A program made the translations under genes and the position numbers. Shown here one piece after another: positions 8,930 to 16,913 of a stretch of DNA of 64,000 bases (positions are counted from its first letter, which is position 1; every line of letters starts with the position of its first letter). The DNA is from a virus. The notes beneath the pieces were generated by a model. It was given only the letters and a program-made list of their open reading frames with translations, ran no database searches and was not told where the DNA came from. The DNA is taken from the IMG/VR virus record IMGVR_UViG_3300035034_000989, positions 1 to 64,000 of that record; one strand, given 5' to 3'.

Positions 8930-9793
8930 ATGCAAAATTATCACGACCTTTTAACAGACATCATGCAGAATGGTGTCGAACGACCCGATCGAACAGACGT
9001 AGGAACATCTAAGTTTGTGCCCGGCGCATACATGCAATGGGATCTAGCACAAGGTTTTCCAATTATAACCACACGTCGAGTACCATTCCGTATTGCGTTT
9101 GAAGAGACCATGTTTTTCTTGCGTGGCGAGACTGACACAACCAAACTTGAAGAATTGCGCATCAATATATGGAAAGGAAACACCAGCAGAGAGTTTCTTG
9201 ATAGCAAGCACTTGCAACATTTACCAGTTGGGTCACTTGGCGCAGGGTACAGTCATCAATGGCGAAACTTCAATGGCGAAGTAGGAGTCCCCGGCACCGG
9301 CGTCGATCAAATCCGTGACATGATAACTGCCATGCAACACAACCCCACTAGTCGCAGGCATGTTATCACTGCATGGAATCCGTCACAGCTAGACGGTACT
9401 CCACTGCCACCGTGTCACCTCATGCACATGTACACGATTGATCCTGTGAACAAACTGTTACACAGCTCTTTCATCATGCGCTCGAACGATGTACCATTTG
9501 GACTACCGTTTAATATCATGAGCTATGGCTATTTAAACCACCTTTTTAGCAAGATTTTAGGCCTAACTCCAGGAACACTTACATACTTCGGGCATGACGC
9601 TCACATCTACAAAAACCAGTATGATATGGTGAGCGAGCAGTTAACACGCCCACCTCTTGAGTTGCCCGAATTGTGCATTAATAAACAGATAAACACATTC
9701 GACGATGCACTTGCGTTAACATTCGAAGACGTGACAATAGAAGATTACCACCCGTGGCCAGACATCGGCGATAAACCCGATATGGCAATTTAA
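8930..9793 (+). CDS. thyA: thymidylate synthase (ThyA type)
   Basis: 287 aa. Converts dUMP and methylene-THF to dTMP. Active-site cysteine is C162 in LPPCHLMHMY. Other family signatures are seen: SRRHVITAWNPSQL, MRSNDVPFGLPFNI and DAHIYKNQ near the C-terminus. All typical catalytic segments are present. Works with nrdA/nrdB for dNTP supply. Start follows GGACGAC. Ends with ATG overlap into the next gene. Confidence 0.97.
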   Translation: MQNYHDLLTDIMQNGVERPDRTDVGTSKFVPGAYMQWDLAQGFPIITTRRVPFRIAFEETMFFLRGETDTTKLEELRINIWKGNTSREFLDSKHLQHLPVGSLGAGYSHQWRNFNGEVGVPGTGVDQIRDMITAMQHNPTSRRHVITAWNPSQLDGTPLPPCHLMHMYTIDPVNKLLHSSFIMRSNDVPFGLPFNIMSYGYLNHLFSKILGLTPGTLTYFGHDAHIYKNQYDMVSEQLTRPPLELPELCINKQINTFDDALALTFEDVTIEDYHPWPDIGDKPDMAI

Positions 9794-10974
9794 TGAAACC
9801 GACTTGTGTAGTAGGGAACATAACAGAGTTACCATCTTCTTTTCTTTATCTGCTAGAAGATAACACGATAGACATACTTGCAACCGATAAGTCGAGCATC
9901 GATTTTTGCTATCATATGTACTTTGAGAAATTCGATACAGGATCATTCCAACGGTGCATAGCAATATACGGCCCGTCGTTTTCACGCCATGTGCATTTTG
10001 ATAACGAAGATAGTGAAGTAGTTACGCCTAATTCGAAGTATGCAGAATTGTTCTTTCTTGAGGATGGAAACAATATTTCGGACTTTGCCAACGAATGCTA
10101 TACGTTTAGGTTATTTTTAAATATGTATATGATTTGCCACGCCCGGGAAATAGAGTTGTGTGTAATAGACGGTAATGATATTGTTTCAGCAGACGAATTT
10201 GTAAAGCGCAAGCTTGATCGTTTCGGTGATGCTACGTACTTATGTGAGGGTAACGGTTTTAAACTCTGCGGATACCATAACAGTCACAACGAGTATCTTG
10301 AAAGAATACAAGGCAAGGATAACTTACTTATTGTAATAGGCGACAGCTGGGTAGTAGGTGACAACAGAGACACTGCTGAAGAATGGGTACCAGGACAATT
10401 AGCTAACAGTTTTGGGAATTTAGTCGCCACCCATTTTGATTCGGATATTGTGGTGTGTGGTTCTCCGGGCAATAGCAATCGAGGTGCAGTATTGAATTTT
10501 TGTATGTGGTATTTATTACACCCGGACTTTACAAACGAATACAAAGATGTTACTATAATATTTAGTAATACTGCTGAAAGCAGAGACTGTATTGCCTCTG
10601 GTAATGTAGGGAGTTGGGACTCCAATGAGTTACGTGCCGGATACATTGCCTTACAACGAAAAGATAAAATGCTACGAGATAGTGAGATTGCAATATCTAC
10701 TTTTTCGGCCTTTGTTGATCGCTTGCCGGTAAATTGCTATTACATGATTAATCATTCAGCAAGCGTAATGACCTCGGCGCTCAGTACACTAGACAAGGCC
10801 ATGATCATCCGACCGGTCGGTAATAAATTGATACATGATTACAATCATTATTTTAAGTTTGATTTGCATCCCACCGGCGCAAGAGTTGGGTATTTTTCGT
10901 CCTGTAGACATCCGAACGATCGTGGCAACAAGTATCTAGCACAAGAAGTAATCAAACATATAAAAGGATTTTAA
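9793..10974 (+). CDS. SGNH/GDSL-hydrolase-like protein (paralogue 2)
   Basis: 393 aa. The first 170 residues are a separate domain of unknown fold; residues 176-393 resemble an SGNH hydrolase, with LIVIGDSWVVGD (candidate nucleophile S185) and SSCRHPNDRGNKYLA at the C-terminus. As in the paralogue at 5192, the expected Asp before the catalytic His is replaced by Ser. The start overlaps the thyA stop, implying coupled translation. Function unknown; acyl-esterase activity on a surface polymer or on DNA decoration would be guesses. Confidence 0.75.
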   Translation: MKPTCVVGNITELPSSFLYLLEDNTIDILATDKSSIDFCYHMYFEKFDTGSFQRCIAIYGPSFSRHVHFDNEDSEVVTPNSKYAELFFLEDGNNISDFANECYTFRLFLNMYMICHAREIELCVIDGNDIVSADEFVKRKLDRFGDATYLCEGNGFKLCGYHNSHNEYLERIQGKDNLLIVIGDSWVVGDNRDTAEEWVPGQLANSFGNLVATHFDSDIVVCGSPGNSNRGAVLNFCMWYLLHPDFTNEYKDVTIIFSNTAESRDCIASGNVGSWDSNELRAGYIALQRKDKMLRDSEIAISTFSAFVDRLPVNCYYMINHSASVMTSALSTLDKAMIIRPVGNKLIHDYNHYFKFDLHPTGARVGYFSSCRHPNDRGNKYLAQEVIKHIKGF

Positions 10975-10975
10975 A

Positions 10976-11380
10976 ATGCAAATGAAACACATGCAACAAA
11001 TATACCAAGTAACAACACGCGAACCATGCCAGCAACTGGATAAACTCAATCAGTACCTACTGTATAACTTCTCTGATCAGCTTGCTGAATTTGAAACATA
11101 TAAGACAGTAGACAATGGCACGTTTTGGTTCACAGCAACTGACAACGCAATGCAGTGTATCTCTGACGACTTCAGCCTGTTTGGCACGACAATAAATGCC
11201 ATGCGCGACAACATTGAAACGCTAGCAGTTGAGCAAGATTACATGAAAGACTATCAAACTCGAGTAATCAATCTTGAGAACAGTGTGAAGATGATGATGC
11301 AAGACAACCGAATATTGCAACACCGAGTACTTGAGCTCGAATCAATTAATACAAAAAAACAAACTGACGAAGATAAATAA
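10976..11380 (+). CDS. coiled-coil hypothetical protein, 134 aa
   Basis: Starts 1 bp after the SGNH gene. The N-terminal half has mixed aromatic residues (TFWFTATDN); residues 85-128 form a predicted coiled coil (heptad-like LENSVKMMMQDNRILQHRVLELE). Suggests an oligomeric accessory or structural factor. No family recognised. Confidence 0.7.
   Translation: MQMKHMQQIYQVTTREPCQQLDKLNQYLLYNFSDQLAEFETYKTVDNGTFWFTATDNAMQCISDDFSLFGTTINAMRDNIETLAVEQDYMKDYQTRVINLENSVKMMMQDNRILQHRVLELESINTKKQTDEDK
11372..11379 (+). promoter_or_regulatory. T4-like late promoter motif GATAAATA
   Basis: GATAAATA lies at the end of the coiled-coil gene, 61 bp before folE. It matches the recurring motif of this window and differs by one base from the T4 late consensus TATAAATA. 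Confidence 0.5.
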
Positions 11381-11440
11381 TAGTGTGCTCGTGTTAGGAG
11401 AGTACATTATAATTTATGATAACCTGTAAGGAAACGGAAA

Positions 11441-12118
11441 ATGTCATTTCAAAAAACAAAAGTAGACGCCGCTTTAGGCCACAAAGTACAAGCACATTTA
11501 GAATCAATCGGACTACAGACTCCGACCACTGATTTGCTAGGTGCTGACGCATCTTCAAAGATTGCTAAGATTGAAAGTAGCCTAGTCGATGTGTGGGAAA
11601 CACTAGGTATGGATCTGTCAGATGATTCGTTAATGGATACACCCAAACGCATCGCCAAGATGATGGTGCTTGAAAACTATTGGGGTTTGCTCCCTGAGAA
11701 CTTTCCTAAGTGTACCACCATATCAAACAAAATGAAGTTCGACGAAATGGTACTCGAGCGTAACATCTCTGTAATGTCAAATTGCGAACATCACGGTGTA
11801 GTAATTGACGGTTATGCACATGTTGCGTATATACCGGGCGAAAAGGTCCTTGGCTTGTCCAAGCTTAACCGAGTAGTTGAATACTTCTCAAAGCGCCCAC
11901 AGGTACAAGAGCGTCTTACCGCACAGATTTATCATGCACTAAGCTTTATCTTAGAAACTGATAATGTTGCGGTAGTAGTTAACGCAGAGCATTACTGTGT
12001 CAAAAGTCGTGGTGTCGAAGACACTAACTCGCACACGTTTACATCTTACTTGGGCGGCGTGTTCAAAACTGATCCAGCCACACGTTCTGAGTACATGTCT
12101 TTGGTTCGCAGTACCTAA
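11441..12118 (+). CDS. folE: GTP cyclohydrolase I
   Basis: 225 aa. Converts GTP to dihydroneopterin triphosphate, the first step of both folate and 7-deazaguanine synthesis. Signature segments include SNCEHHG (Zn ligand Cys and His), HVAYIPGEKVLGLSKLNR, RPQVQERLT and EHYCVKSRGVED (second Zn Cys). All metal ligands are present. In phages folE usually travels with queD/queE; both are in this window, together with a DpdA-like enzyme, so a role in DNA base modification is more likely than folate supply. Start is preceded by AAGGAAAC. Confidence 0.96.
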   Translation: MSFQKTKVDAALGHKVQAHLESIGLQTPTTDLLGADASSKIAKIESSLVDVWETLGMDLSDDSLMDTPKRIAKMMVLENYWGLLPENFPKCTTISNKMKFDEMVLERNISVMSNCEHHGVVIDGYAHVAYIPGEKVLGLSKLNRVVEYFSKRPQVQERLTAQIYHALSFILETDNVAVVVNAEHYCVKSRGVEDTNSHTFTSYLGGVFKTDPATRSEYMSLVRST

Positions 12119-12121
12119 CTG

Positions 12122-12334
12122 GTGTTCAAGCGCAGGGTCAAGTTTAGCAACAGCGAATTACCACCTCGCATAAAAGTGAAAAGCGGTAATTCTCTTTGGT
12201 TGCTTGACCCTCACTTAAAACGTTGGTGTCTCCTTGGAAGGTTTACCACATGCAAGGCACTTAACAACAAACGCTATCAAACTAGGCTGAATGCTTACAA
12301 ATACGGATACATAGAGGTTTACAAGTCTTATTGA
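12122..12334 (+). CDS. small basic hypothetical protein, 70 aa
   Basis: Uses a GTG start 3 bp after folE, without a clear ribosome site, so it may be coupled to folE. The protein is very basic (MFKRRVKFSN, HLKRW, NNKRYQTRLNAYKYG) and beta-rich, which would fit nucleic-acid binding. No family recognised. Confidence 0.55.
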   Translation: MFKRRVKFSNSELPPRIKVKSGNSLWLLDPHLKRWCLLGRFTTCKALNNKRYQTRLNAYKYGYIEVYKSY

Positions 12335-12360
12335 CATCACGCGCCGATCTGTTATATAAT
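12331..12360 (+). promoter_or_regulatory. sigma70-type promoter, consensus boxes
   Basis: Perfect TTGACA (12331-12336) and TATAAT (12355-12360) with an 18 bp spacer, 27 bp before the gene at 12388 and upstream of queD. Confidence 0.8.
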
Positions 12361-12387
12361 ACGTAAAAGTATATCGGGTCGGCACAC

Positions 12388-12741
12388 ATGTTAAAATACA
12401 TCTTTATAACACACGTAAACTTCATCGAAAAGTCTACAGATGAATATGAAATTATATATCATTGTAACTATCACTGCCGTGTCGACGACCTACTCGAAAA
12501 TCTTACCATGTCGGAACTAGCAGACGATCCGCCATCACCCGAATGCAAAGAGCTTGCTAGCACAGTGCAGAAGTTAGGACTTGTCTCACGCTTTAACCCA
12601 GCAAAGAAATACAAAATGAGTATCATTGTTTTCGAAGACGATGAGCAAGACATGGTTAATGATTTGTTAAAGCAGATTGACGATCAATTTGGCCCCACTA
12701 TAAAGATGATTAGAAAAAGCGGAGACTCGTTTGATTTATGA
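12388..12741 (+). CDS. hypothetical protein, 117 aa
   Basis: First gene after a consensus promoter. Mixed alpha/beta small protein with an acidic C-terminal half (IVFEDDEQDMVNDLLKQIDDQ). Its stop overlaps the next ATG by 4 bp. It belongs to a short run with 12738 and queD. The phrase I-V-F-E-x-D-E resembles IFVFENDEDRH in the gene at 27705, perhaps a shared small fold. Function unknown. Confidence 0.75.
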   Translation: MLKYIFITHVNFIEKSTDEYEIIYHCNYHCRVDDLLENLTMSELADDPPSPECKELASTVQKLGLVSRFNPAKKYKMSIIVFEDDEQDMVNDLLKQIDDQFGPTIKMIRKSGDSFDL

Positions 12742-13049
12742 CCACCATTGATGATTTAGGCATACTTGTTTGGAATTCTCGTAATCGTTGCATAACGAGA
12801 TTCTCATATAGATACATCGGTCACGATTATTATGACGGTACACTGGAACAATGCATCGTTGATGTTCTTGACATCAACCAAGCCGACATCTATGGCATAG
12901 AAAAGAAAGCTGGCATGCGAACAGTGTATGTTCACCATCACATAACCTGCCACATCAAAATGAAAGAGCTACTCGATATATTAGCAGTAATGCTCAACCT
13001 ATCAATAAGTAAACGTAATAGAATTCCAGGTTGGAATTACGAAATCTAA
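12738..13049 (+). CDS. hypothetical protein, 103 aa
   Basis: ATGA overlap with the upstream stop shows translational coupling. Begins with a beta-hairpin like region (LGILVWNSRNRCITRFSYRY), then two helices. No catalytic motif. Lies directly before queD. Confidence 0.75.
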   Translation: MTTIDDLGILVWNSRNRCITRFSYRYIGHDYYDGTLEQCIVDVLDINQADIYGIEKKAGMRTVYVHHHITCHIKMKELLDILAVMLNLSISKRNRIPGWNYEI

Positions 13050-13072
13050 CATATACATAACAAAGGAATATT

Positions 13073-13543
13073 ATGTACTATTCAACTAAGAAATTTGGTG
13101 CTATATCTACAGGCCACAGACAATTCCGCGCCGCAGAATTAAGAGACAGCAGTCGATGTGCATGGGCACATGGTTACGGTCGCTATGTAGAGTTTACATT
13201 TGGTGCATCTGAACTAGACGCCCGTGGGTGGGTAGTTGACTTCGGCGGACTACGCTTTGTCAAAGCATTCCTCGACGAGCAGTGGGATCACCGCTTGCTA
13301 TTGAGTTCAGAGGATCCGTTGCTACCGCAGTTTTTAGAATTACAAGAACTAGGTGGATGCAACATTAATGTAATGGACGCAAGCAAAGGCTGGGGTCCTG
13401 GCATTGAGCAATCGTGTAGATTTGTCTACGACCATATTGCTCCTCGTATATTCAGCGACAGCGCCGGGCGATGTTCGGTGACCAAAGTTCAAATCTGGGA
13501 ACACGACAACAACAGTGCAATATTTGTACCGGACGACTTATGA
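13073..13543 (+). CDS. queD: 6-carboxytetrahydropterin synthase-like protein
   Basis: 156 aa. QueD turns dihydroneopterin triphosphate into 6-carboxytetrahydropterin, the second step to 7-deazaguanine. Family features: STGHRQF (Zn His H15), catalytic C29, AHGYGRYVEFTF (H33), WVVDFGGL, WDHRLLL and DPLLP, ending with EHDNNSA. The usual HGH is HGY here, as in a known bacterial subfamily with WGPGIE-SC-Y near residue 107. Ribosome site AAAGGA lies before the ATG. Works between FolE (11441) and QueE (61151). Confidence 0.88.
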   Translation: MYYSTKKFGAISTGHRQFRAAELRDSSRCAWAHGYGRYVEFTFGASELDARGWVVDFGGLRFVKAFLDEQWDHRLLLSSEDPLLPQFLELQELGGCNINVMDASKGWGPGIEQSCRFVYDHIAPRIFSDSAGRCSVTKVQIWEHDNNSAIFVPDDL

Positions 13544-13803
13544 TAGGTCAGTCTAAATTAATAAACACATTTACTGGTCAAATTGCCACCATTTCAGAAC
13601 TAGGAGTGGACAAGTTTGCGATTATACAATTGCAATGTCCTACTAGGTCTATATCGCAAGCACGATTAAATGAAGTCACCGGCGCATTAAAACAATTAAA
13701 CTCCCACTTAGGCGATCGTGTGATCATAGTGGGGCATGACGTTAACGTATACGAGTTAACTGGCGAGCAAGCTGTTATGCTACGTTTAGAAGGCACGATA
13801 TAG
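13540..13803 (+). CDS. hypothetical protein, 87 aa
   Basis: ATG at 13540 overlaps the queD stop (ATGA); the longer frame inside queD is a shadow. A small beta-alpha-beta protein (KFAIIQLQCP, RVIIVGHDVNVYEL). Coupled to queD, so it may act in the same pathway, but nothing in the sequence proves this. Confidence 0.7.
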   Translation: MIGQSKLINTFTGQIATISELGVDKFAIIQLQCPTRSISQARLNEVTGALKQLNSHLGDRVIIVGHDVNVYELTGEQAVMLRLEGTI

Positions 13804-13826
13804 AATGATTGTCCCTATGAAAATGT

Positions 13827-13834
13827 CATAAATA
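13827..13834 (+). promoter_or_regulatory. late promoter motif CATAAATA, 5 nt before an ATG
   Basis: One-base variant of GATAAATA. Only GTATT separates it from the ATG at 13840. T4 late transcripts start about this far downstream of the motif, so the mRNA may be leaderless. Confidence 0.5.
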
Positions 13835-13839
13835 GTATT

Positions 13840-14808
13840 ATGGCAATCACATACTTAGCTTTATTCACATCAATCTCAATAGCGGCAGTGGCCGCTTGGT
13901 TTTCAATCGCCGGTTTAGTAACAATATTCTCGGCTTCGACTATAGCAATCGCAGTAATGGCAAGCGTACTTGAAGTTGGGAAATTGGTTACTGCTAGTTG
14001 GTTATATCGTAACTGGAAAGAAACAGGTATACTGTTAAGGTCCTATCTTACGGTTTCTGTTTTAATACTCATGTTTATCACAAGCATGGGAATATTTGGC
14101 TACCTGTCTAAAGCATACTTAGACCAAACTGCACCTGTTCAAAACAATGCGGCACTGGTTGCAAAGCTAGACAACAGGATTGCCAGAGAACAGCAAAAGA
14201 TAACCAGTTCAGAACGAATCATACAGCAATTAGATGCCGCTCTTGATACTCTTATAGAGTACGACAAGATAAGTGGACCTACCGGAATGCTTGCAGTGAG
14301 GCAAAGTCAGAGCACACAACGCGATAGCTTAAACGCCAACATTGATAATGCACAGGACACCATTGCAACATACGAAACAGAGAAGTTTAACTTAACCAGT
14401 CAGATACGTGCAATTGAACTTGAAGTTGGGCCGGTTATGTATATAGCAGAGCTATTCTACGACGATGCCGAAGCAAACATAGATCAAGCAGTTCGTCTTG
14501 TTATACTAATAATTGTATTGGTTTTCGATCCGCTTGCAGTACTACTATTAATTGCCGCCAACCAATCGTTAATGAGACAAAAAGCCAAAAATAAGTCCGG
14601 TCCTGTGAAAGAGATTGAGCCACCCCCGGCGCCCAAACCCAATTCAGCACCTAAGACTGTGCCAAAGGCCAAACCCGTTGCACCAAGTGGCCAACCTGAG
14701 CGACCTGTCAAGAAAGTGCCCATGAAGTCAGAAAGTGGTTTCGAGGCCAAGAAAACAGCTCCTACACGCAAGACAGAAGTAAATACTAACAACAACAAAT
14801 TGTCTTAA
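13840..14808 (+). CDS. membrane protein with coiled coil and Pro/Lys-rich tail
   Basis: 322 aa. Hydrophobic segments at residues about 5-24, 27-49, 66-90 and 214-240. A coiled coil (residues about 105-195, AKLDNRIAREQQKI) lies between the third and fourth. The tail from residue 250 is rich in Pro, Lys and Ala (EPPPAPKPNS, KAKPVAPSG). The N-terminal phrase EVGKLVTASWLYRNW recurs in T4-like marine phages. No ribosome site is seen, in line with a leaderless mRNA. Precise role unknown; envelope-associated late protein is a fair inference. Confidence 0.8.
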   Translation: MAITYLALFTSISIAAVAAWFSIAGLVTIFSASTIAIAVMASVLEVGKLVTASWLYRNWKETGILLRSYLTVSVLILMFITSMGIFGYLSKAYLDQTAPVQNNAALVAKLDNRIAREQQKITSSERIIQQLDAALDTLIEYDKISGPTGMLAVRQSQSTQRDSLNANIDNAQDTIATYETEKFNLTSQIRAIELEVGPVMYIAELFYDDAEANIDQAVRLVILIIVLVFDPLAVLLLIAANQSLMRQKAKNKSGPVKEIEPPPAPKPNSAPKTVPKAKPVAPSGQPERPVKKVPMKSESGFEAKKTAPTRKTEVNTNNNKLS

Positions 14809-14824
14809 CAATAAGGGGATACCT

Positions 14825-16024
14825 TTGAACAAAGCCGAAGTAGTTTGCTCGTTTTGCGGCAAAAACGGAAGACAAGTTAAAAAACTGGTAGCGGCACCAC
14901 CTGATATTGTCCAACACAGCGCACACATCTGCGACAACTGTATTGATATGTGCAAGGACATTATTACAAAGCCGGTAATCAAAGATTTAGAAAACATAAC
15001 ACCTGCAACAATACGTGCAAAATTAGATCAGTACGTGATAGGACAAGACGATACCAAGATATCGATTAGTGTTGCAGTTTACAATCACATAAAGCGCATC
15101 AACAATCTAGCAACTGCAAAGTTCGAAAAGTCCAATGTGTTGATGATTGGTCCAACTGGCACAGGCAAGACACTAATTGCTAAAACAGTGGCACAAGCAG
15201 TTGGCGTACCATATGCAATTATTGATGCAACATCATTGACCGAGTCCGGGTATTCCGGAGAAGATGTCGAGTCTATTGTGTATGCCTTATGCGAAAATGC
15301 AGAGTGGGACTTAAAGAAAGCACAACACGGAATAGTGTTTGTTGACGAAGTAGATAAAATTGCAAAGAAAACCGATGGTGCCAACACAGCGGTACGAGAT
15401 GTTTCAGGAGCAGGCGTACAGCAAGCATTGCTCAAATTGGTAGAAGGCAAGATAATTACAATAGAATTACCAGGAACCAACAACCGAGTAGCGTTTGACA
15501 CATCGCAGGTACTGTTTATTGCAAGCGGTGCTTACGTTGGGTTAGACGATGTAATTAATGATAGGTTGAAAACACCTAAGATAGGGTTTAATTCTGATAC
15601 TGAAACTGCATTGGTTGCCAAGGACATAGAGAGCGATGATTTAGAACAGTATGGTATGATACCGGAGTTCATAGGACGCTTTCCGATTATTACGGTGCTA
15701 GAAGAATTGGATGAAGAGTTACTTTATCGTATACTTGTCGAGCCAGAAAATTCAATTGCATCGCAGTACCAAAGTATATTTGACCTCGAGGGCGTTAAGC
15801 TTAACTTCGATGATAAATACTTTAGGATATTAGCTAAAAGCGGTTACAAAAAGAAAACTGGTGCTAGAGGTCTTAGATCAGTAATCGAACGTGATTTAAA
15901 AACAGTGCAATATGATTTGCCTGATTTAGCAAATACCCAAGACGTGGTAGCGGTAAACGTAGATGCGACAGGAAATATAAAGTGCATCAAACGAGCCAAG
16001 ACCAAAAAAGTTATTAAAGAATAA
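14825..16024 (+). CDS. clpX: ClpX unfoldase (ATP-dependent Clp protease ATPase subunit)
   Basis: 399 aa, near full bacterial length. Hexameric AAA+ unfoldase that feeds substrates to ClpP. Zn-binding domain cysteines C8, C11, C36, C39; Walker A GPTGTGKT (109-116); Walker B VFVDEVDK; RDVSGAGVQQALLK; ClpP-docking loop IGF (253-255); sensor-2 GARGLRS. The pore-1 loop reads GYSG rather than GYVG, which may shift substrate choice. TTG start with a strong AAGGGGA ribosome site. Neighbours are hsp20 and clpS; clpP and clpA are elsewhere in the window. Confidence 0.97.
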   Translation: MNKAEVVCSFCGKNGRQVKKLVAAPPDIVQHSAHICDNCIDMCKDIITKPVIKDLENITPATIRAKLDQYVIGQDDTKISISVAVYNHIKRINNLATAKFEKSNVLMIGPTGTGKTLIAKTVAQAVGVPYAIIDATSLTESGYSGEDVESIVYALCENAEWDLKKAQHGIVFVDEVDKIAKKTDGANTAVRDVSGAGVQQALLKLVEGKIITIELPGTNNRVAFDTSQVLFIASGAYVGLDDVINDRLKTPKIGFNSDTETALVAKDIESDDLEQYGMIPEFIGRFPIITVLEELDEELLYRILVEPENSIASQYQSIFDLEGVKLNFDDKYFRILAKSGYKKKTGARGLRSVIERDLKTVQYDLPDLANTQDVVAVNVDATGNIKCIKRAKTKKVIKE

Positions 16025-16099
16025 TAGCAACAAACAGTGATTGCGTATTAGACGGGTCACTAACAGTACAATAACTTGCTTAATTAAAAGGAGTTTACA

Positions 16100-16537
16100 A
16101 TGAGCAAATCAAACGAAAGAAGAATCAACCTGGATACCAATAATGCTTTTCTAGGATTCGATAAACTATTCACAGATGTTTTCAATCACAAGACCAGCAC
16201 CAACAACTATCCGCCGCACAATATCTACCGCACGTCACACGAAGATGCGCATTCCGATATGGTAATCGAAATTGCACTTGCAGGCATAAGCAAAGAAGAT
16301 ATTGATATCACTGTATCAAGTCAGGATACCCTTCGGGTTGTATACCAAGGCGAAGGAAACGAACCCAGTCGAGATTATGTACACAAAGGCATAGCCAAGA
16401 GAAAGTTTGAATTAGAATGGCGCATGAACAAGGACCTTGAAGTATCCAACGCACGATTCGACAACGGCATGCTGTACATTGACATCAAGAATTTATCCGG
16501 CACAACTGCATCGTCACAAAAGATCGACATTAATTAA
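16100..16537 (+). CDS. Hsp20/IbpA-type small heat-shock protein
   Basis: 145 aa. N-terminal NAFLGFDKLFTDVFN resembles IbpA GFDRLF. The alpha-crystallin domain spans residues about 45-130 (MVIEIALAGISKEDIDI, GIAKRKFELEWRM, ARFDNGMLYIDI), ending in a short IDIN tail like IbpA. Such proteins hold unfolded proteins and pass them to other chaperones. Start is preceded by AAAGGAG. Fits with GroEL/ES, DnaJ-like and Clp proteins in the window. Confidence 0.93.
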   Translation: MSKSNERRINLDTNNAFLGFDKLFTDVFNHKTSTNNYPPHNIYRTSHEDAHSDMVIEIALAGISKEDIDITVSSQDTLRVVYQGEGNEPSRDYVHKGIAKRKFELEWRMNKDLEVSNARFDNGMLYIDIKNLSGTTASSQKIDIN

Positions 16538-16566
16538 TTGACATCAAGAGATTACTGTAGTATTAT
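16538..16566 (+). promoter_or_regulatory. sigma70-type promoter for clpS
   Basis: TTGACA (16538-16543), 17 bp spacer, TATTAT (16561-16566). The clpS ATG is 30 bp downstream. Confidence 0.75.
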
Positions 16567-16595
16567 ACAGTAATCTTTTAACATCGAGGTATCCA

Positions 16596-16901
16596 ATGTC
16601 CGTTGCTACTACTACCATACAGCCTGTAACACAAACACAGCTAACAACAGCTAAACCGTGGGTGGTAATATTTCACAACGACAATGTGACAACATTCGAT
16701 TGCGTAATTGAAATATTAATGTTTATCATTGGTAAGTCTCAGGACGAGGCTTACCAAACCACGTTGCAAATTCACAAAAACGGTCTTGCAGTTGTTGCAC
16801 AGACCACCCAATCGATAGCAGAGACACTTAAAAGGGATTCTGAGGACTATGCGTTGAGCCAAAAATGTCCCTTGAAAGTAACAATAGAACGCGACATTTA
16901 G
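16596..16901 (+). CDS. clpS: ClpS N-degron adaptor
   Basis: 101 aa. ClpS binds proteins with destabilising N-terminal residues and hands them to ClpA-ClpP. After a Thr/Gln-rich 18-residue tail come WVVIFHNDNVTTFDCV (canonical NDD-TP segment, here NDN-TT) and QIHKNG, keeping the His of the binding pocket, then PLKVTIE at the end. The flexible N-terminal tail that ClpA pulls on is present. Has its own strong promoter. A matching ClpA is at 45761, which makes a complete N-end-rule route plausible. Confidence 0.92.
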   Translation: MSVATTTIQPVTQTQLTTAKPWVVIFHNDNVTTFDCVIEILMFIIGKSQDEAYQTTLQIHKNGLAVVAQTTQSIAETLKRDSEDYALSQKCPLKVTIERDI

Positions 16902-16908
16902 ATAAATA
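16901..16908 (+). promoter_or_regulatory. late promoter motif GATAAATA, 5 nt before an ATG
   Basis: GATAAATA then TTTTT, then the superoxide dismutase ATG at 16914. The spacing is the same as at 13827-13840, so transcription may start at or near the A of the start codon. Confidence 0.55.
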
Positions 16909-16913
16909 TTTTT

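Noticed and set aside
15812-15819. GATAAATA inside clpX
   Set aside because: Lies in coding DNA with no gene start within 280 bp, so probably chance.
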